A stretch of DNA of 64,000 nt from Cellulophaga sp. Hel_I_12 (GCF_000799565.1 NZ_JUHB01000001.1:2049501-2113500), one strand, 5' to 3'. Numbered from the stretch's first letter, positions 16,714 through 26,889 are shown. Numbers and translations: made by a program. The notes: generated by a model not told the origin, from the sequence alone.

Positions 16714-17896
16714 GCGCTTTAATTGATGTTTGCAACAAACGCAACACGCCTGTAATTTCTTTTTTAGTATTATAACTATGCAGGCAAAACCGCAAACGCT
16801 CTTGCCCTTTCGCTACTGTTGGTGATAAGATAGGTTTTACAGCAAAGCCTTCTTTTTGTAGATAGGATGACACCTTTTTTACCTTTTCAATTCCCGAAAT
16901 AACACAACAATGAATTGCGGAAGTACTTGGTATAAATTGAGTATCTAGGCCAAATACCTCTATTTGCGCGTTAAAAAAAGTAATGTTCTCTTTTAATTTT
17001 TGCCTTGAATTTTTGGTTTTTAATTCGCTATAGGCACTACTTATGGTTGCTAGTGCATGCGGGGGCATACCTGTAGTATAGATAAAACTACGCGCAAAAT
17101 TAATTAAGTAGTTTTTCAAGTTTGCACTCCCCAAAATAGCAGCGCCATGGCATCCCATAGCCTTACCAAAGGTTACAATTTGGGCAAAAATTTTAGGCTG
17201 AAGTGTCGCATCAAAAACTAAACCTTGACCTTCGCTGCCAAAAACTCCTATAGCATGGGCTTCATCAACTACTAAATGATATTTTTCTAAGGCACAAAAA
17301 TGGGCTAATTCGGTTAAGTTAGGGGTATCGCCATCCATCGAAAAAACAGACTCGGTGACAATGTAAATGTCTATGGTGTCACTACCACTAGATTGATCGG
17401 CGCTGACTTCGTTTTTTGATATATGTACTCTTTGCAGTAATGCTTTTAAATCATCTAGGTTATTGTGTTTAAACTTATAGCTCTTCGCCACACCCATGGC
17501 AATGCCATCGCGAATGCTGGCATGTATATATTCATCGTATAAAACAAGATCACCACGTTGCGGAACCGAACTAAAAAAACCAATATTAGCATCATAGCCA
17601 GAGTTAAACAGCAAAGCTTCTTCAACGCCATGAACATGGGCGATCTGGTTTTCAAGCTCAAAATACAACTCAGAATTACCCGATAGTAAACGCGATCCTG
17701 TTGCTCCGTTTTGAATTATTTTTTTCTGAAAAAGCAAATTACTAGATCTTTCAAAAATTGCCTTATTCCTAGCGAAACCGAGGTAATCATTAGAAGAAAA
17801 ATCAACTAAATTATTTGGCAACCCTAAGGATCTTAGCGCATTATTCGCTGTTCTTTCTTCTAATTTAGCCTGTAGCTTTCTAGGAAAATGTACCAT
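16706..17896 (-). CDS. bioF: 8-amino-7-oxononanoate synthase BioF
   Basis: A 396-residue PLP enzyme condensing pimeloyl thioester with alanine. SSNDYLGFARNKAIF and GATGSRLLSGNSELYFELE are the usual N-terminal signatures, VVDEAHAIGVFGSEGQGL carries the PLP-contacting Asp and His, and IVTFGKAMGCHGAAI contains the Schiff-base Lys. It is the first gene of the bioF-DUF2007-bioD operon. A near-consensus TACCTTTA box ends 4 bases before the ATG. A 2-oxoamine synthase of another pathway is unlikely given the neighbours. Confidence 0.94.
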   Translation of the reverse strand: MVHFPRKLQAKLEERTANNALRSLGLPNNLVDFSSNDYLGFARNKAIFERSSNLLFQKKIIQNGATGSRLLSGNSELYFELENQIAHVHGVEEALLFNSGYDANIGFFSSVPQRGDLVLYDEYIHASIRDGIAMGVAKSYKFKHNNLDDLKALLQRVHISKNEVSADQSSGSDTIDIYIVTESVFSMDGDTPNLTELAHFCALEKYHLVVDEAHAIGVFGSEGQGLVFDATLQPKIFAQIVTFGKAMGCHGAAILGSANLKNYLINFARSFIYTTGMPPHALATISSAYSELKTKNSRQKLKENITFFNAQIEVFGLDTQFIPSTSAIHCCVISGIEKVKKVSSYLQKEGFAVKPILSPTVAKGQERLRFCLHSYNTKKEITGVLRLLQTSIKAHE

Positions 17897-17900
17897 AGCG

Positions 17901-17908
17901 TAAAGGTA
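17901..17908 (-). promoter_or_regulatory. Near-consensus -7 box (TACCTTTA) four bases before the bioF start
   Basis: The minus strand reads TACCTTTA-CGCT-ATG. One base differs from TAnnTTTG. The spacing is like that of bioB and panD, suggesting a leaderless or very short-leader mRNA. Confidence 0.35.
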
Positions 17909-18130
17909 GTAATTCGTTAAATAGCCTTACTCAAAAATTTATGGCTTTTAACACAATTGTACACCTGAGTTCAAGGACGCTACCCTAAAAATCGCACGCT
18001 TTTGCATTTGACTTTATAAGTTGCAGTAATTTTCTGATTAAAAATTAACCTTTAAGGGAAAAAAATTGTTGTATTTCATCGAAAATAAATTTAACATTTC
18101 TGTTTTTAACGTATTTTTAACTACCTAACT

Positions 18131-20596
18131 GTGTTTCTATTGAAGAAATTTCTACTCGCTTTTTTTATGTCTTGGACCTACTGCTTTTCGCAAAGTATTA
18201 ATTTTGACCAGCTTGAAAAAGAGAAATGGTTAAGGTATAATGGCGGTATTTCAGCAAATAGCGTCTTTTATGATGGTACGGCAAATCGTCAAAATTTGAC
18301 CTACTTTGTTTCTGGGAACTTAAACTTCAATATCGCAGGCTTATACTCCATTCCTTTATCGTTCACGTATTCTAACCAAGATTTTAATTTTCCGAGTCCG
18401 TTTAATTTTAATCGCCTAAGCTTACACCCATCTTACAAATGGGTAACGGCGCATATTGGCGATGTAAACATGACATTTTCACCCTATACCCTCAGCGGAC
18501 ATCAATTTACCGGTGGTGGTTTTGAACTTAATCCAGAAGGTAAATTTCAGATAAGTGCCATGTATGGCCGTTTGTTGCGCGCCACAGCATACAATGCAGA
18601 GGCACCAGGTGGAATTACTGCGTACAAACGTATGGGCTATGGCGTAAAAACTGCTTACGATTTTGAGTTTATGAAATTGGGCGTAATTCTATTCAAAGCT
18701 ACTGATGAAGAGAATTCTATTGAAAATTCGTTTCCTGTGGAATTAAATTTAAGCCCTAAAGATAATGCCGTACTTTCTTTCGAGAGTGATTTTCGAGTAT
18801 TTGATAAAGCCAATTTTCATATAGAATATGCCATCTCAGGTGTTACAGAAGATAGCCGATTAACCGAAGAAAAACCTTCAACCGGATTGCTTGCTTTTCT
18901 ACTCGATGAAAATATAAGTACCACGTATTACAATGCCCTAAATGCATCGTTTAACTACCCCGCTGGTTCGGGTAGCTTGGGCGTAGCTTATGAACGTATT
19001 GATCCAGATTATAAAACTTTAGGTGCTTATTTTTTTAATAACGATCTAGAGAATGTTACGGTAAATGCCAACCAGACTATCTTCAATAACAAACTTAATT
19101 TAAGTGTTAATGCTGGTGTACAGCGTGATAATCTTGATAAAGCAAAATCCTCTGATCAACGGCGAATCGTAAGCGCTGTTACGGCTAGTGTCATGCTTTC
19201 CGAAAAATTGACATTAAACGGCTCCTATTCAAATTTTCAATCGTTTACCAATATTCGCGATCAATTTGATTTTATCAACCAAGTAGGTGATTTTGACAAT
19301 GTGGACACCCTAAATTACCGCCAAATTTCACAAAATGCGAATTTAGGTATTAACTATATCCTTAAAAAAACGGAACAAAAACAACACAGTACCAATTTAA
19401 ATTTAGTGTATCAAAACTCGAGCAACGAGCAAGAAGGGGAAACCATTGCGGATGGGCAAAACGCTTTTTACAATGGTACCGCAGGGTACACACTAGGCTA
19501 TCCCAACAAAGATTTAACTGTTTCGATAGCCGCAAATACTTCATACAACACAGCAGGAATCGACAAGAGCTTAACCTTAGGCCCTACTTTAGCCGTGGGT
19601 AAACAATTCTTTGACAAACAATTGCGCACCAATATTTCAAGTTCCTATAATACCTCTTACAACAATGGTGAACAACAAAATAGCGTATATAATTTTAGGT
19701 TAGGTGGTACTTATGTATGGCTAGAAAAGCACAATTTTAGCCTTAATTACCTAATGCTTTTTCGCAATGCGAATCTAAATACGAATCGCGATTTAACCCT
19801 AACTTTTGGTTATAGTTATGCCTTTGATAATTTTAAAATACAATTCAATAAAGGCAACAGAAATACGCCGAACAGCAGTATTAATTCTAGAGATATTTGG
19901 AATTTTAGATATAGAGGTATTACCTACAGTGGCACGATACCTGAATTAAACGAACAACTAACCAACGTATTTGCCAGCGAACAGTTTAGTACTATCCCTA
20001 GATTTAAAAAAGATGATTTAGGGCTCTTATTGCAAATTACCAAAGAACAAACCAAAGAAGCACCTTACAAAGAAAATGGCCTACTTTTCTTGAAAGAATT
20101 ATACAGCTTTGAAGATTTTCAAGAAGTATATGACAAAACACTTTTTACCGTGATCAGAAAAATACAGCTCGATATGCGTAAAATAGATATGGCGCTAGAG
20201 AACTTATTTGTAGCTAAAAAATTAGAAGTCGACAGCCACCCTTTGTTCACTAAAAAGGAAACAGCGTACAGCATCGATGATTTAGCCTTAGCAACCGAAT
20301 ACAAGACACTTTTAAGTGAACAAGAAGACCGCTTAAGAAAGTTAGTGGGTCACCGATGGATGGAAGAAAAATTTAATGACTTTACGGACATTAGCGTGGT
20401 AAAAGAACCCAGCGGCTATTTAAAAGAGTTTAAAACAAATACTGCTTTAGCAGCCTATAAAATTTATGATGAAACAGATGACTCCAAAAACCTGGAAAAC
20501 TATTTAGAAAATGAAATCATAGATTTCTATTACAAAAAGTCACTAGACATAGTGAATCCAGAAGGTTTTGAGTTGCGGTATATTAATAAGAACTAG
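18131..20596 (+). CDS. Large outer-membrane beta-barrel protein with C-terminal helical domain, unknown function
   Basis: An 821-residue exported protein I cannot assign to a named family. The N-terminus is a signal peptide; the frame opens at GTG 18131, but TTG 18140 would give the more typical MKKFLLAFFMSW. Residues of about 25-600 consist of short amphipathic strands rich in Asn, Tyr and Gly (FNRLSLHPSYKWVTAHIGDV, FHIEYAISGVTED), as in porin-like barrels. Residues 620-821 are different: helical and charged (VIRKIQLDMRKIDMALENLF). It lies 77 bases upstream of the giant metalloprotease/toxin gene and may be an outer-membrane partner of it. That link is inference. Confidence 0.65.
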   Translation: MFLLKKFLLAFFMSWTYCFSQSINFDQLEKEKWLRYNGGISANSVFYDGTANRQNLTYFVSGNLNFNIAGLYSIPLSFTYSNQDFNFPSPFNFNRLSLHPSYKWVTAHIGDVNMTFSPYTLSGHQFTGGGFELNPEGKFQISAMYGRLLRATAYNAEAPGGITAYKRMGYGVKTAYDFEFMKLGVILFKATDEENSIENSFPVELNLSPKDNAVLSFESDFRVFDKANFHIEYAISGVTEDSRLTEEKPSTGLLAFLLDENISTTYYNALNASFNYPAGSGSLGVAYERIDPDYKTLGAYFFNNDLENVTVNANQTIFNNKLNLSVNAGVQRDNLDKAKSSDQRRIVSAVTASVMLSEKLTLNGSYSNFQSFTNIRDQFDFINQVGDFDNVDTLNYRQISQNANLGINYILKKTEQKQHSTNLNLVYQNSSNEQEGETIADGQNAFYNGTAGYTLGYPNKDLTVSIAANTSYNTAGIDKSLTLGPTLAVGKQFFDKQLRTNISSSYNTSYNNGEQQNSVYNFRLGGTYVWLEKHNFSLNYLMLFRNANLNTNRDLTLTFGYSYAFDNFKIQFNKGNRNTPNSSINSRDIWNFRYRGITYSGTIPELNEQLTNVFASEQFSTIPRFKKDDLGLLLQITKEQTKEAPYKENGLLFLKELYSFEDFQEVYDKTLFTVIRKIQLDMRKIDMALENLFVAKKLEVDSHPLFTKKETAYSIDDLALATEYKTLLSEQEDRLRKLVGHRWMEEKFNDFTDISVVKEPSGYLKEFKTNTALAAYKIYDETDDSKNLENYLENEIIDFYYKKSLDIVNPEGFELRYINKN

Positions 20597-20625
20597 CCCC
20601 TAACCCCCAAAGAGGGAATTTTAAA
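20594..20625. repeat. GC-rich repeat abutting the stop codon of the 821-residue gene
   Basis: TAGCCCCTAACCCCCAAAGA starts with the gene's own TAG stop codon. An almost identical segment starts at the TAG of the 1686-residue gene (33137). These are dispersed intergenic elements; no function is evident. Confidence 0.5.
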
Positions 20626-20673
20626 GGATTAATGGGTAAAAATGCATATCGTTAAGCAAAAAAAAAGATTATT

Positions 20674-23600
20674 TTGAAGATAAAACTACTTATTAGAATT
20701 CTAAAAAAGATAAGCCTTTTAGGCTTACTAGTTTTAGCACTCCCCCTTTGGGGACAGGGGGGCATTTTCCCTGTTCAAATAATTCCGCAAGTAACGCCAC
20801 CACCACCTATATACCTATCGAACTATGCTGATGCAAGTACCATTAACAGTCCGCTACGGGTACAATTAATACTCAACGACTTTAATATTCAAAGTAGAGC
20901 AGTACGACTAAAAACGTATTTTCAGGGCAGTGGACTTAATTTTCAGAGTACCGATTTAGTGACGGGAGCCACACCATTATTTTTAGAAGCGGGCGTACCC
21001 TTAATCTTAACGAATACCGAATTAGCCCCTTATTTTAGATTTGAAAACATCGCAGGTATTTCGCCAAATGTATATGGCAATGCTATTCCCGAAGGTACCT
21101 ACCAATTTTGCTTTGAGGTTTTTGATGTCGCTACCGGCAACCGACTATCGAGTAAAACCTGTGTTACGACGGTAATTTTTAAAAACGAACCGCCTTTTTT
21201 AGTCACTCCACGTAATAGATCGAATGTTGCAGAAATAAACCCACAGTATATTGTTTTTCAGTGGACCCCACGAAGCATTAATGTTAGCAATGTGGAATAT
21301 GAGCTCAGTCTTGTTGAAATCTGGGATACTCAAATAGACCCACAGGCTGCTTTTTTAAGTTCACCTCCTATTTACCAAACCACCACCAATGCCACGACCT
21401 ACGTTTACGGACCTAGTGACCCGCTATTACTATCTGGAAAAAATTACGCCTGGCGTATTCAGGCCAAAGCGAAACAAGGTACCGAAGAAATAGGCCTCTT
21501 TAAAAATGAAGGCTATAGCGAAATATATTCGTTCAGCTATGCCACGGCTTGCGATTTACCAGAAGGTATCAACCACCAAGTAAAAGGCAGTACCATTGCC
21601 AATATCTTTTGGGAAGATTTCTCTAATGACGTTCCAGAATACACCATTAGATACCGGAAGGCTCCCTCCAACTCTCCCGAAGGTGGAGAGCAAGAGTGGT
21701 TTTATAATAAAACCACTTCAAATACCACCTCACTTTGGGGTTTAGCGGCAGGCACTAGGTATGAATATCAAATTCAGAAAAAATGTGCGGTGACCAAAAG
21801 CGATTGGAGTATCGCAAAGCAGTTTACCACCCATATTGCCGATAATGAGGCTAGTGTATACGAGTGTGGTATTACGCCCGATTTTAGTTTAAGCAATACA
21901 GAGAAATTAGCAAGTCTGACTAAAGGGGATACGTTTAAGGCAGGCGATTTTCCAGTAAAAGTACTGAGCACAAGTGGTAGTAACGGCAGGTTTACAGGTA
22001 CAGGTTATGTAACCATCCCGTACTTAAATAGCATTCGCGTCAGTGTACAATTTACCAATGTACTAATTAATACCGACAAACAACTCGCCGAAGGTACGGT
22101 GGTTACCTATTATGATGAAAACTTAAGCAATATTTTAGATCTAGATGAGGCCATTGAAACGGTTGGGAATATTGGCGAAGCCGTTGGAGAACTCTTCGAA
22201 GGAAATAACGATCTCGATGAAATTCGTATTAATTGGGTGCTCGATCCTGAGAAGGACATTGAAATTAAAGATGGTATATTAGTTATTACCAATCCCGCCA
22301 ACGGAGCTACAGAAACGAGTCCGCTTGGTGATGACAAAGTTATTGTTGATGCTGCAGGTAATGTATACCATGTAGACGCCGGTGGAAATGTTACGAAAGG
22401 CGGACAAATAGACCCTAGTGGCTCGGTAACTACAGGAAATATTACCGGTGTTTCAAAGCAAGGAGAACTAGAAGCCCTAACCGCAGAAGGCATTCAAGTA
22501 CGTTTTGAAGATCAAGGTACCTATGGCTTTGATAAAATACCTTCAACTGCTAATGACCAATTAAAAAAAGAATACACCACCATCCCTGATGTTACAGGCA
22601 AGGAATATACTTTAGCACATATAGCCGTAGAAAAAGGAAATTCGATTAGCGTCACGGCTAAAGTAGACCTAGTGGCCAATTCGGCTTACCGTTTAGCTGA
22701 CCTAAAATTTAAAACCAAAGCGGGTGAGTTGATCCCTGCAAAAATAAATGAACGTACTAATACGATTGACCTCAGCATAAAAGGCTATTACACCTTAGAA
22801 AGTGAAACTATTTATGCCGTAGTCAACTCCAAACAAGACAGCACCCAACAACTCACCGCTGGTGCATTTACCCTTTGGCATTTAACGGATAGAACAGTAA
22901 ATGTGGTACTCGTTTCGGTAGATGGCGCGCCGCTACCCAATAGTACAACCATAGAGAATATTTTTAAAAAAGGGATTGTTAGTTTAACTATCGAAACGGC
23001 AGCCGCCGAGTTAGATGATAGTACCCTAGGCCTGGATAAGCGCCTAGAAATTGGCGATAGCCCATGGCTAACCGCCTACAACGCTGAACAAAAGGAGGTC
23101 ATAACGCATTTAAAATCACAAATAGACTATGACAAAAGCAAGTACTATGTATTTGTATTCCCTAAATCTTTTGAAACTACAAAACCTATCGCAGGTTTTA
23201 TGCCCTTACAACGTCAATTTGGTTTTGTATTTAGTGCTGATTTAAATGCCGGCGAAGAAAGTAAAAATAGCCTTGAAGGCGTAACCGCTCACGAATTAGG
23301 CCACGGTATTTTTGCCCTACAACATCCATTCACCCAATACGGCACAACAGAAGGCAGCACTAATTGGTTGATGGATTATGGCGAGGGTATAAAATTACCC
23401 CACACCCATTGGGCTCAAATGCATAACCCTGCCCTTAAGTTTTATGTGTTTCAAGATGAGGAGGATGGGGAGATAGGAAAAAAAATATGGTTTACACCAG
23501 ATTGGGAACCATTTACTGTAGGCACATCTCATACTATTTTAACTATAAAATCAGAACACGTTAACGGTACTGTTTGGGGTTTTCAACTTGAAGATAAAGA

Positions 23601-26238
23601 AAAAACTCAATATAAGGCTACACTTAGAAGTGATGGAAAATACGAATATATAATATATCCAAATGATAACTCTTCCGCATTACCTATCTATCCTATTGAA
23701 AAGGTACAACTAAAAGAAAACGCTATCATTTATCTTTTTGATTCTAGTAGTGAATGTAATAAACGCTGGGAGACCAAATATAAAAAGGGACTTACAGGAT
23801 TTGAAAATTATGCTTTACACGCTTCAAAGCCTTACGAATATCCTTGTGAAAATTGCGATAAAGGACAAGAATTTATTGCTAAATATAAAGAAATAAACGA
23901 CCCTAAAATTCAAGGTGTAATAATTGAAATATCAAAACTAATATGTGCTCCAAACGCAGACCCTTCATTCATTGATGAATTAGAAAAAAGAGGCATAAGT
24001 AATATGTTTGGTTGGCAACAAATGGACTATTACGATGGATTTGGAGATATAAGTTTAGAGGCTTTTAAAAAGTTTAAAAAAGTCTACGAGCTTTACATTG
24101 CATACTTCAATGCTGCGAAAGAAATAGTCAAAACATCAGAAGATAGAAAAGCAATTATACAAATAGCATATAATCTTTCTGAAAGTCAACTTACTCTTTT
24201 GACCGTTCCTGAGCGCTTGGTCATGCTTAGATTGATGGCTACTGGTCCAATGCTCGGCTACTGGACCAGTTCAGATTATAATGTTGAAGCATTGGCGTTA
24301 AAGATCATTCGTTCAATTTCTTTCGAAGAAAGTGACGAATTTATTAATGGATTAGTCGATCAAACCTATTCTATTGATAACCAAGTCTTATACAAAGTTC
24401 TTTTCAAAAGGATCGATGATGCTCTTGAAGGTGAAAATTTTACACAGTTAATACTTTATTTAACCGATCTAACCTTACAAAGACATAATATAGACAAATC
24501 GGCTGCTAATAGTATTTCTGTAATTGAGGAAAAAGCTCAAGGACGCTTTGTTTGGGATGTTCAAAATGAAAGTTTTTTATGGATATTTAATCGTGTAAAC
24601 GATAATAATAAAATTTTAATAAAACCAGGGTCAGGTGAAAGTCTGAATTTTAAACAAGGTTGTATTAAATATAATATTCAAGGGACAGGAGAATATGTCA
24701 CATATGTTTGCAGTGAATATGAAATTGACATTGATTTAAATCCATTTGATTTAGTTTCTATTCAAATAATCAATGACATCACTTTTATCAAAGGAAGTGG
24801 AGCATGTGATAATTCAAATGTGGTTATTTGTGGCAAAGAAGTTATGGTTCCTGCTGCATTCTTAATCTTTTTAAACGGTAAAAAGAAAAGTGCCATTACT
24901 CAGAATATTGTTACCAATACTTTGACCGCTGCATCTATATATTTCTCTGGTGCTGAAATTTTGGCTGCAAAAGGTGCATTATCAATAGCAACGTATGCTG
25001 CTTATGCAGATTTATTCGTAACATTTACGGATCCCTACTTTTCTAGCCCTAATTTTAGATCCCATGCCTCAGAAACAGCTAAAACCATTTTTGATATAAA
25101 CCAAGAACAGGCTGATGAAATTGCTGATGTACTTCAAATTACATGGACAATAGGGTTAACTGTAATGACTATTGATACTGCCAAAAAATTACCCGACCCA
25201 GATGAACATGTAAAAGCTTTAGCTACTTATAAGGCCTTAGTGAATAAAGTTGGAGAATTTGATGCAAAAAAAATGTTGTCTCCTGATCCAGTTTTAGCTA
25301 ATAAAACTGCCGATGGATTTAAAAATGTTGAGAATGACTTTATTAAGCAAGGACGTGCTAATGAATTGGCTGAAGAAACGAAAAAGGCAGAAGATAATAT
25401 AAATAAGTTTATAGGGAGAAACGCAAGTTTCAAATTAGGCAAAGTTACAAAAAGTTCAAAAGCTCTCATTATAGAAAATCTACCAGATCCTGCTGGACTT
25501 TTTAGACAATTTGCATTAAAAGTTGATGATCAAGTTAAGAATCTTAGGGCGGCAAATTTTGCAAAAAAAGCAGATGAAAGTTTTAATCACTATAGAGATA
25601 TTACTGGCAAATACTACATTAAACACAATCCTAATACTGGAGAAGTTTTGTTGATTGATGTAATTGACAAAAAATACCTAGCGTATGCTATTGATGAAGT
25701 CTATGATTCGCAGAAATTTATTCAAAACGCCACGGAAAATGAATTTGAAAACTTACTAGCAAAATGGCAAACAATCAAAGGTCTTAATGAAATAGATGAG
25801 ATTTTAGTCAGTGGCAAAAGCATTAAGTTTCCAAAAGATAAAATAACTCTTATTTTAGGCAAATATGAAATCTTAAACAATACTAATAAATATATAACAA
25901 CAAAAGCGGTTTTAAAAGAACTTGGCTTAAATCATCTAAAATATTGGGAACTTTCAAAAGATTTATTACCAAGCACTCAAAGAATTCATATGCTCAATGT
26001 GCCTAAAAACACATACGTAAAAGATACTTGGTGGACGTCTTATAATGCACAGCTTATAGAGGATATAGCAAAAGATCCATCTAAATATAATGTAGTGATC
26101 TTAACAAATGTAGCTAATCCAAACTATACAGACGAATTGAAGGTTTTAGGAGGGGCTTATGAAAAAGAAATACTGGAATTAAGCAAGAATTTCCATTTTA
26201 TTTCTAAAGATGATTTTTGGACCATAAAAACTAAATAG
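20674..26238 (+). CDS. Giant exported metalloprotease-motif protein with toxin-like C-terminal half (candidate polymorphic toxin)
   Basis: An 1854-residue protein starting at TTG with a signal peptide ending near LPLWGQ. Residues 30-290 are beta-rich. An FN3-like domain is at about 292-385 (GLAAGTRYEYQIQKKC). A metalloprotease motif, HELGH (873-877), is followed by NWLMDYGEG. From about residue 930 the DNA becomes more AT-rich, and the protein changes to charged, mainly helical sequence with hydrophobic stretches (1417-1450 and 1482-1505). The last ~210 residues form a separate mixed alpha/beta domain that I do not recognise. No T9SS sorting tail is visible. A small AT-rich gene follows directly, as an immunity gene would. 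The toxin role is inference from architecture. Confidence 0.7.
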   Translation: MKIKLLIRILKKISLLGLLVLALPLWGQGGIFPVQIIPQVTPPPPIYLSNYADASTINSPLRVQLILNDFNIQSRAVRLKTYFQGSGLNFQSTDLVTGATPLFLEAGVPLILTNTELAPYFRFENIAGISPNVYGNAIPEGTYQFCFEVFDVATGNRLSSKTCVTTVIFKNEPPFLVTPRNRSNVAEINPQYIVFQWTPRSINVSNVEYELSLVEIWDTQIDPQAAFLSSPPIYQTTTNATTYVYGPSDPLLLSGKNYAWRIQAKAKQGTEEIGLFKNEGYSEIYSFSYATACDLPEGINHQVKGSTIANIFWEDFSNDVPEYTIRYRKAPSNSPEGGEQEWFYNKTTSNTTSLWGLAAGTRYEYQIQKKCAVTKSDWSIAKQFTTHIADNEASVYECGITPDFSLSNTEKLASLTKGDTFKAGDFPVKVLSTSGSNGRFTGTGYVTIPYLNSIRVSVQFTNVLINTDKQLAEGTVVTYYDENLSNILDLDEAIETVGNIGEAVGELFEGNNDLDEIRINWVLDPEKDIEIKDGILVITNPANGATETSPLGDDKVIVDAAGNVYHVDAGGNVTKGGQIDPSGSVTTGNITGVSKQGELEALTAEGIQVRFEDQGTYGFDKIPSTANDQLKKEYTTIPDVTGKEYTLAHIAVEKGNSISVTAKVDLVANSAYRLADLKFKTKAGELIPAKINERTNTIDLSIKGYYTLESETIYAVVNSKQDSTQQLTAGAFTLWHLTDRTVNVVLVSVDGAPLPNSTTIENIFKKGIVSLTIETAAAELDDSTLGLDKRLEIGDSPWLTAYNAEQKEVITHLKSQIDYDKSKYYVFVFPKSFETTKPIAGFMPLQRQFGFVFSADLNAGEESKNSLEGVTAHELGHGIFALQHPFTQYGTTEGSTNWLMDYGEGIKLPHTHWAQMHNPALKFYVFQDEEDGEIGKKIWFTPDWEPFTVGTSHTILTIKSEHVNGTVWGFQLEDKEKTQYKATLRSDGKYEYIIYPNDNSSALPIYPIEKVQLKENAIIYLFDSSSECNKRWETKYKKGLTGFENYALHASKPYEYPCENCDKGQEFIAKYKEINDPKIQGVIIEISKLICAPNADPSFIDELEKRGISNMFGWQQMDYYDGFGDISLEAFKKFKKVYELYIAYFNAAKEIVKTSEDRKAIIQIAYNLSESQLTLLTVPERLVMLRLMATGPMLGYWTSSDYNVEALALKIIRSISFEESDEFINGLVDQTYSIDNQVLYKVLFKRIDDALEGENFTQLILYLTDLTLQRHNIDKSAANSISVIEEKAQGRFVWDVQNESFLWIFNRVNDNNKILIKPGSGESLNFKQGCIKYNIQGTGEYVTYVCSEYEIDIDLNPFDLVSIQIINDITFIKGSGACDNSNVVICGKEVMVPAAFLIFLNGKKKSAITQNIVTNTLTAASIYFSGAEILAAKGALSIATYAAYADLFVTFTDPYFSSPNFRSHASETAKTIFDINQEQADEIADVLQITWTIGLTVMTIDTAKKLPDPDEHVKALATYKALVNKVGEFDAKKMLSPDPVLANKTADGFKNVENDFIKQGRANELAEETKKAEDNINKFIGRNASFKLGKVTKSSKALIIENLPDPAGLFRQFALKVDDQVKNLRAANFAKKADESFNHYRDITGKYYIKHNPNTGEVLLIDVIDKKYLAYAIDEVYDSQKFIQNATENEFENLLAKWQTIKGLNEIDEILVSGKSIKFPKDKITLILGKYEILNNTNKYITTKAVLKELGLNHLKYWELSKDLLPSTQRIHMLNVPKNTYVKDTWWTSYNAQLIEDIAKDPSKYNVVILTNVANPNYTDELKVLGGAYEKEILELSKNFHFISKDDFWTIKTK

Positions 26239-26718
26239 GTGAAAAAAATAGAACTAGAAAAATATTATCATTTAAAGAGTAAAAAAAGGTTGTCAAATAA
26301 TGAGTTTTTTGAACTTAGTAAGTTGTCTTTTTTAAAAAGACAACACGATTTTGAAAAAATGATCATTCCTAATTTTGAAAATTTTGCTAAAAAATTTGAT
26401 TTTGAATTAACCCATAGTTTTAAGGAGTTATCTCGTATAGTTTTAAAAAAGGAGGGTTTGGAAATTTTCTTTGTTGAGGAATATCAGCCTAGAGCTATTT
26501 ACAACATAAATTTCAAATTCTCAATTGATGATAAGGAGATCAATTACAACTTATCTAATATAGTTTTTGAAAATGAAGACAATTTGCAATTAGAGTTAAA
26601 CTGTTTTAAGGAAATAGATTTGGTAAAAGCATTGTTATTTATAGAAAAAAAAATTAAAAATAACCTAACACCTATTAATGTCAAGACTATACTTGATCAG
26701 TTTGAAGAAAAAATATAA
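26239..26718 (+). CDS. Small AT-rich cytosolic protein, candidate immunity protein
   Basis: A 159-residue protein starting at a GTG on the base after the giant gene's stop codon. It has no signal peptide or membrane segment. It is rich in Lys, Glu, Phe and Asn (EFFELSKLSFLKRQHDFEKM; RIVLKKEGLEIFFVEEYQP) and resembles no family I know. My hand count for 26281-26340 is 13 G/C in 60, far below the flanking structural genes. Position, size and composition fit an immunity protein for the C-terminal domain of the preceding gene. There is no direct evidence of activity. Confidence 0.55.
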   Translation: MKKIELEKYYHLKSKKRLSNNEFFELSKLSFLKRQHDFEKMIIPNFENFAKKFDFELTHSFKELSRIVLKKEGLEIFFVEEYQPRAIYNINFKFSIDDKEINYNLSNIVFENEDNLQLELNCFKEIDLVKALLFIEKKIKNNLTPINVKTILDQFEEKI

Positions 26719-26774
26719 ATGATTAAAAAAATAAACAAAAAACGAACAAGTGAATTTATTAAAAGAACAGTAAT

Positions 26775-26808
26775 ATAAACATTGGAGGTTTTAACCTCCA
26801 ATGTTTAT
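26775..26808. terminator. Perfect 16-base-pair hairpin after the candidate immunity gene
   Basis: ATAAACATTGGAGGTT pairs perfectly with AACCTCCAATGTTTAT across a two-base TT spacer. No T-run follows, so it is not a textbook terminator, but it probably ends or protects the toxin/immunity transcript. The next gene begins at 26890. Confidence 0.5.
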
Positions 26809-26889
26809 CTGCAAAGTCTCCAAACTTGGCAGACAAACCAATATCATATCCTTTTATTACAGAAGAGTATGAGTATATAATGTAGTTAA

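Noticed and set aside
26719..26778. 19-residue ORF directly after the candidate immunity gene
   Set aside because: It has a start and stop but is very short, Lys-rich from AT-rich DNA, and ends in the hairpin arm; nothing supports translation.
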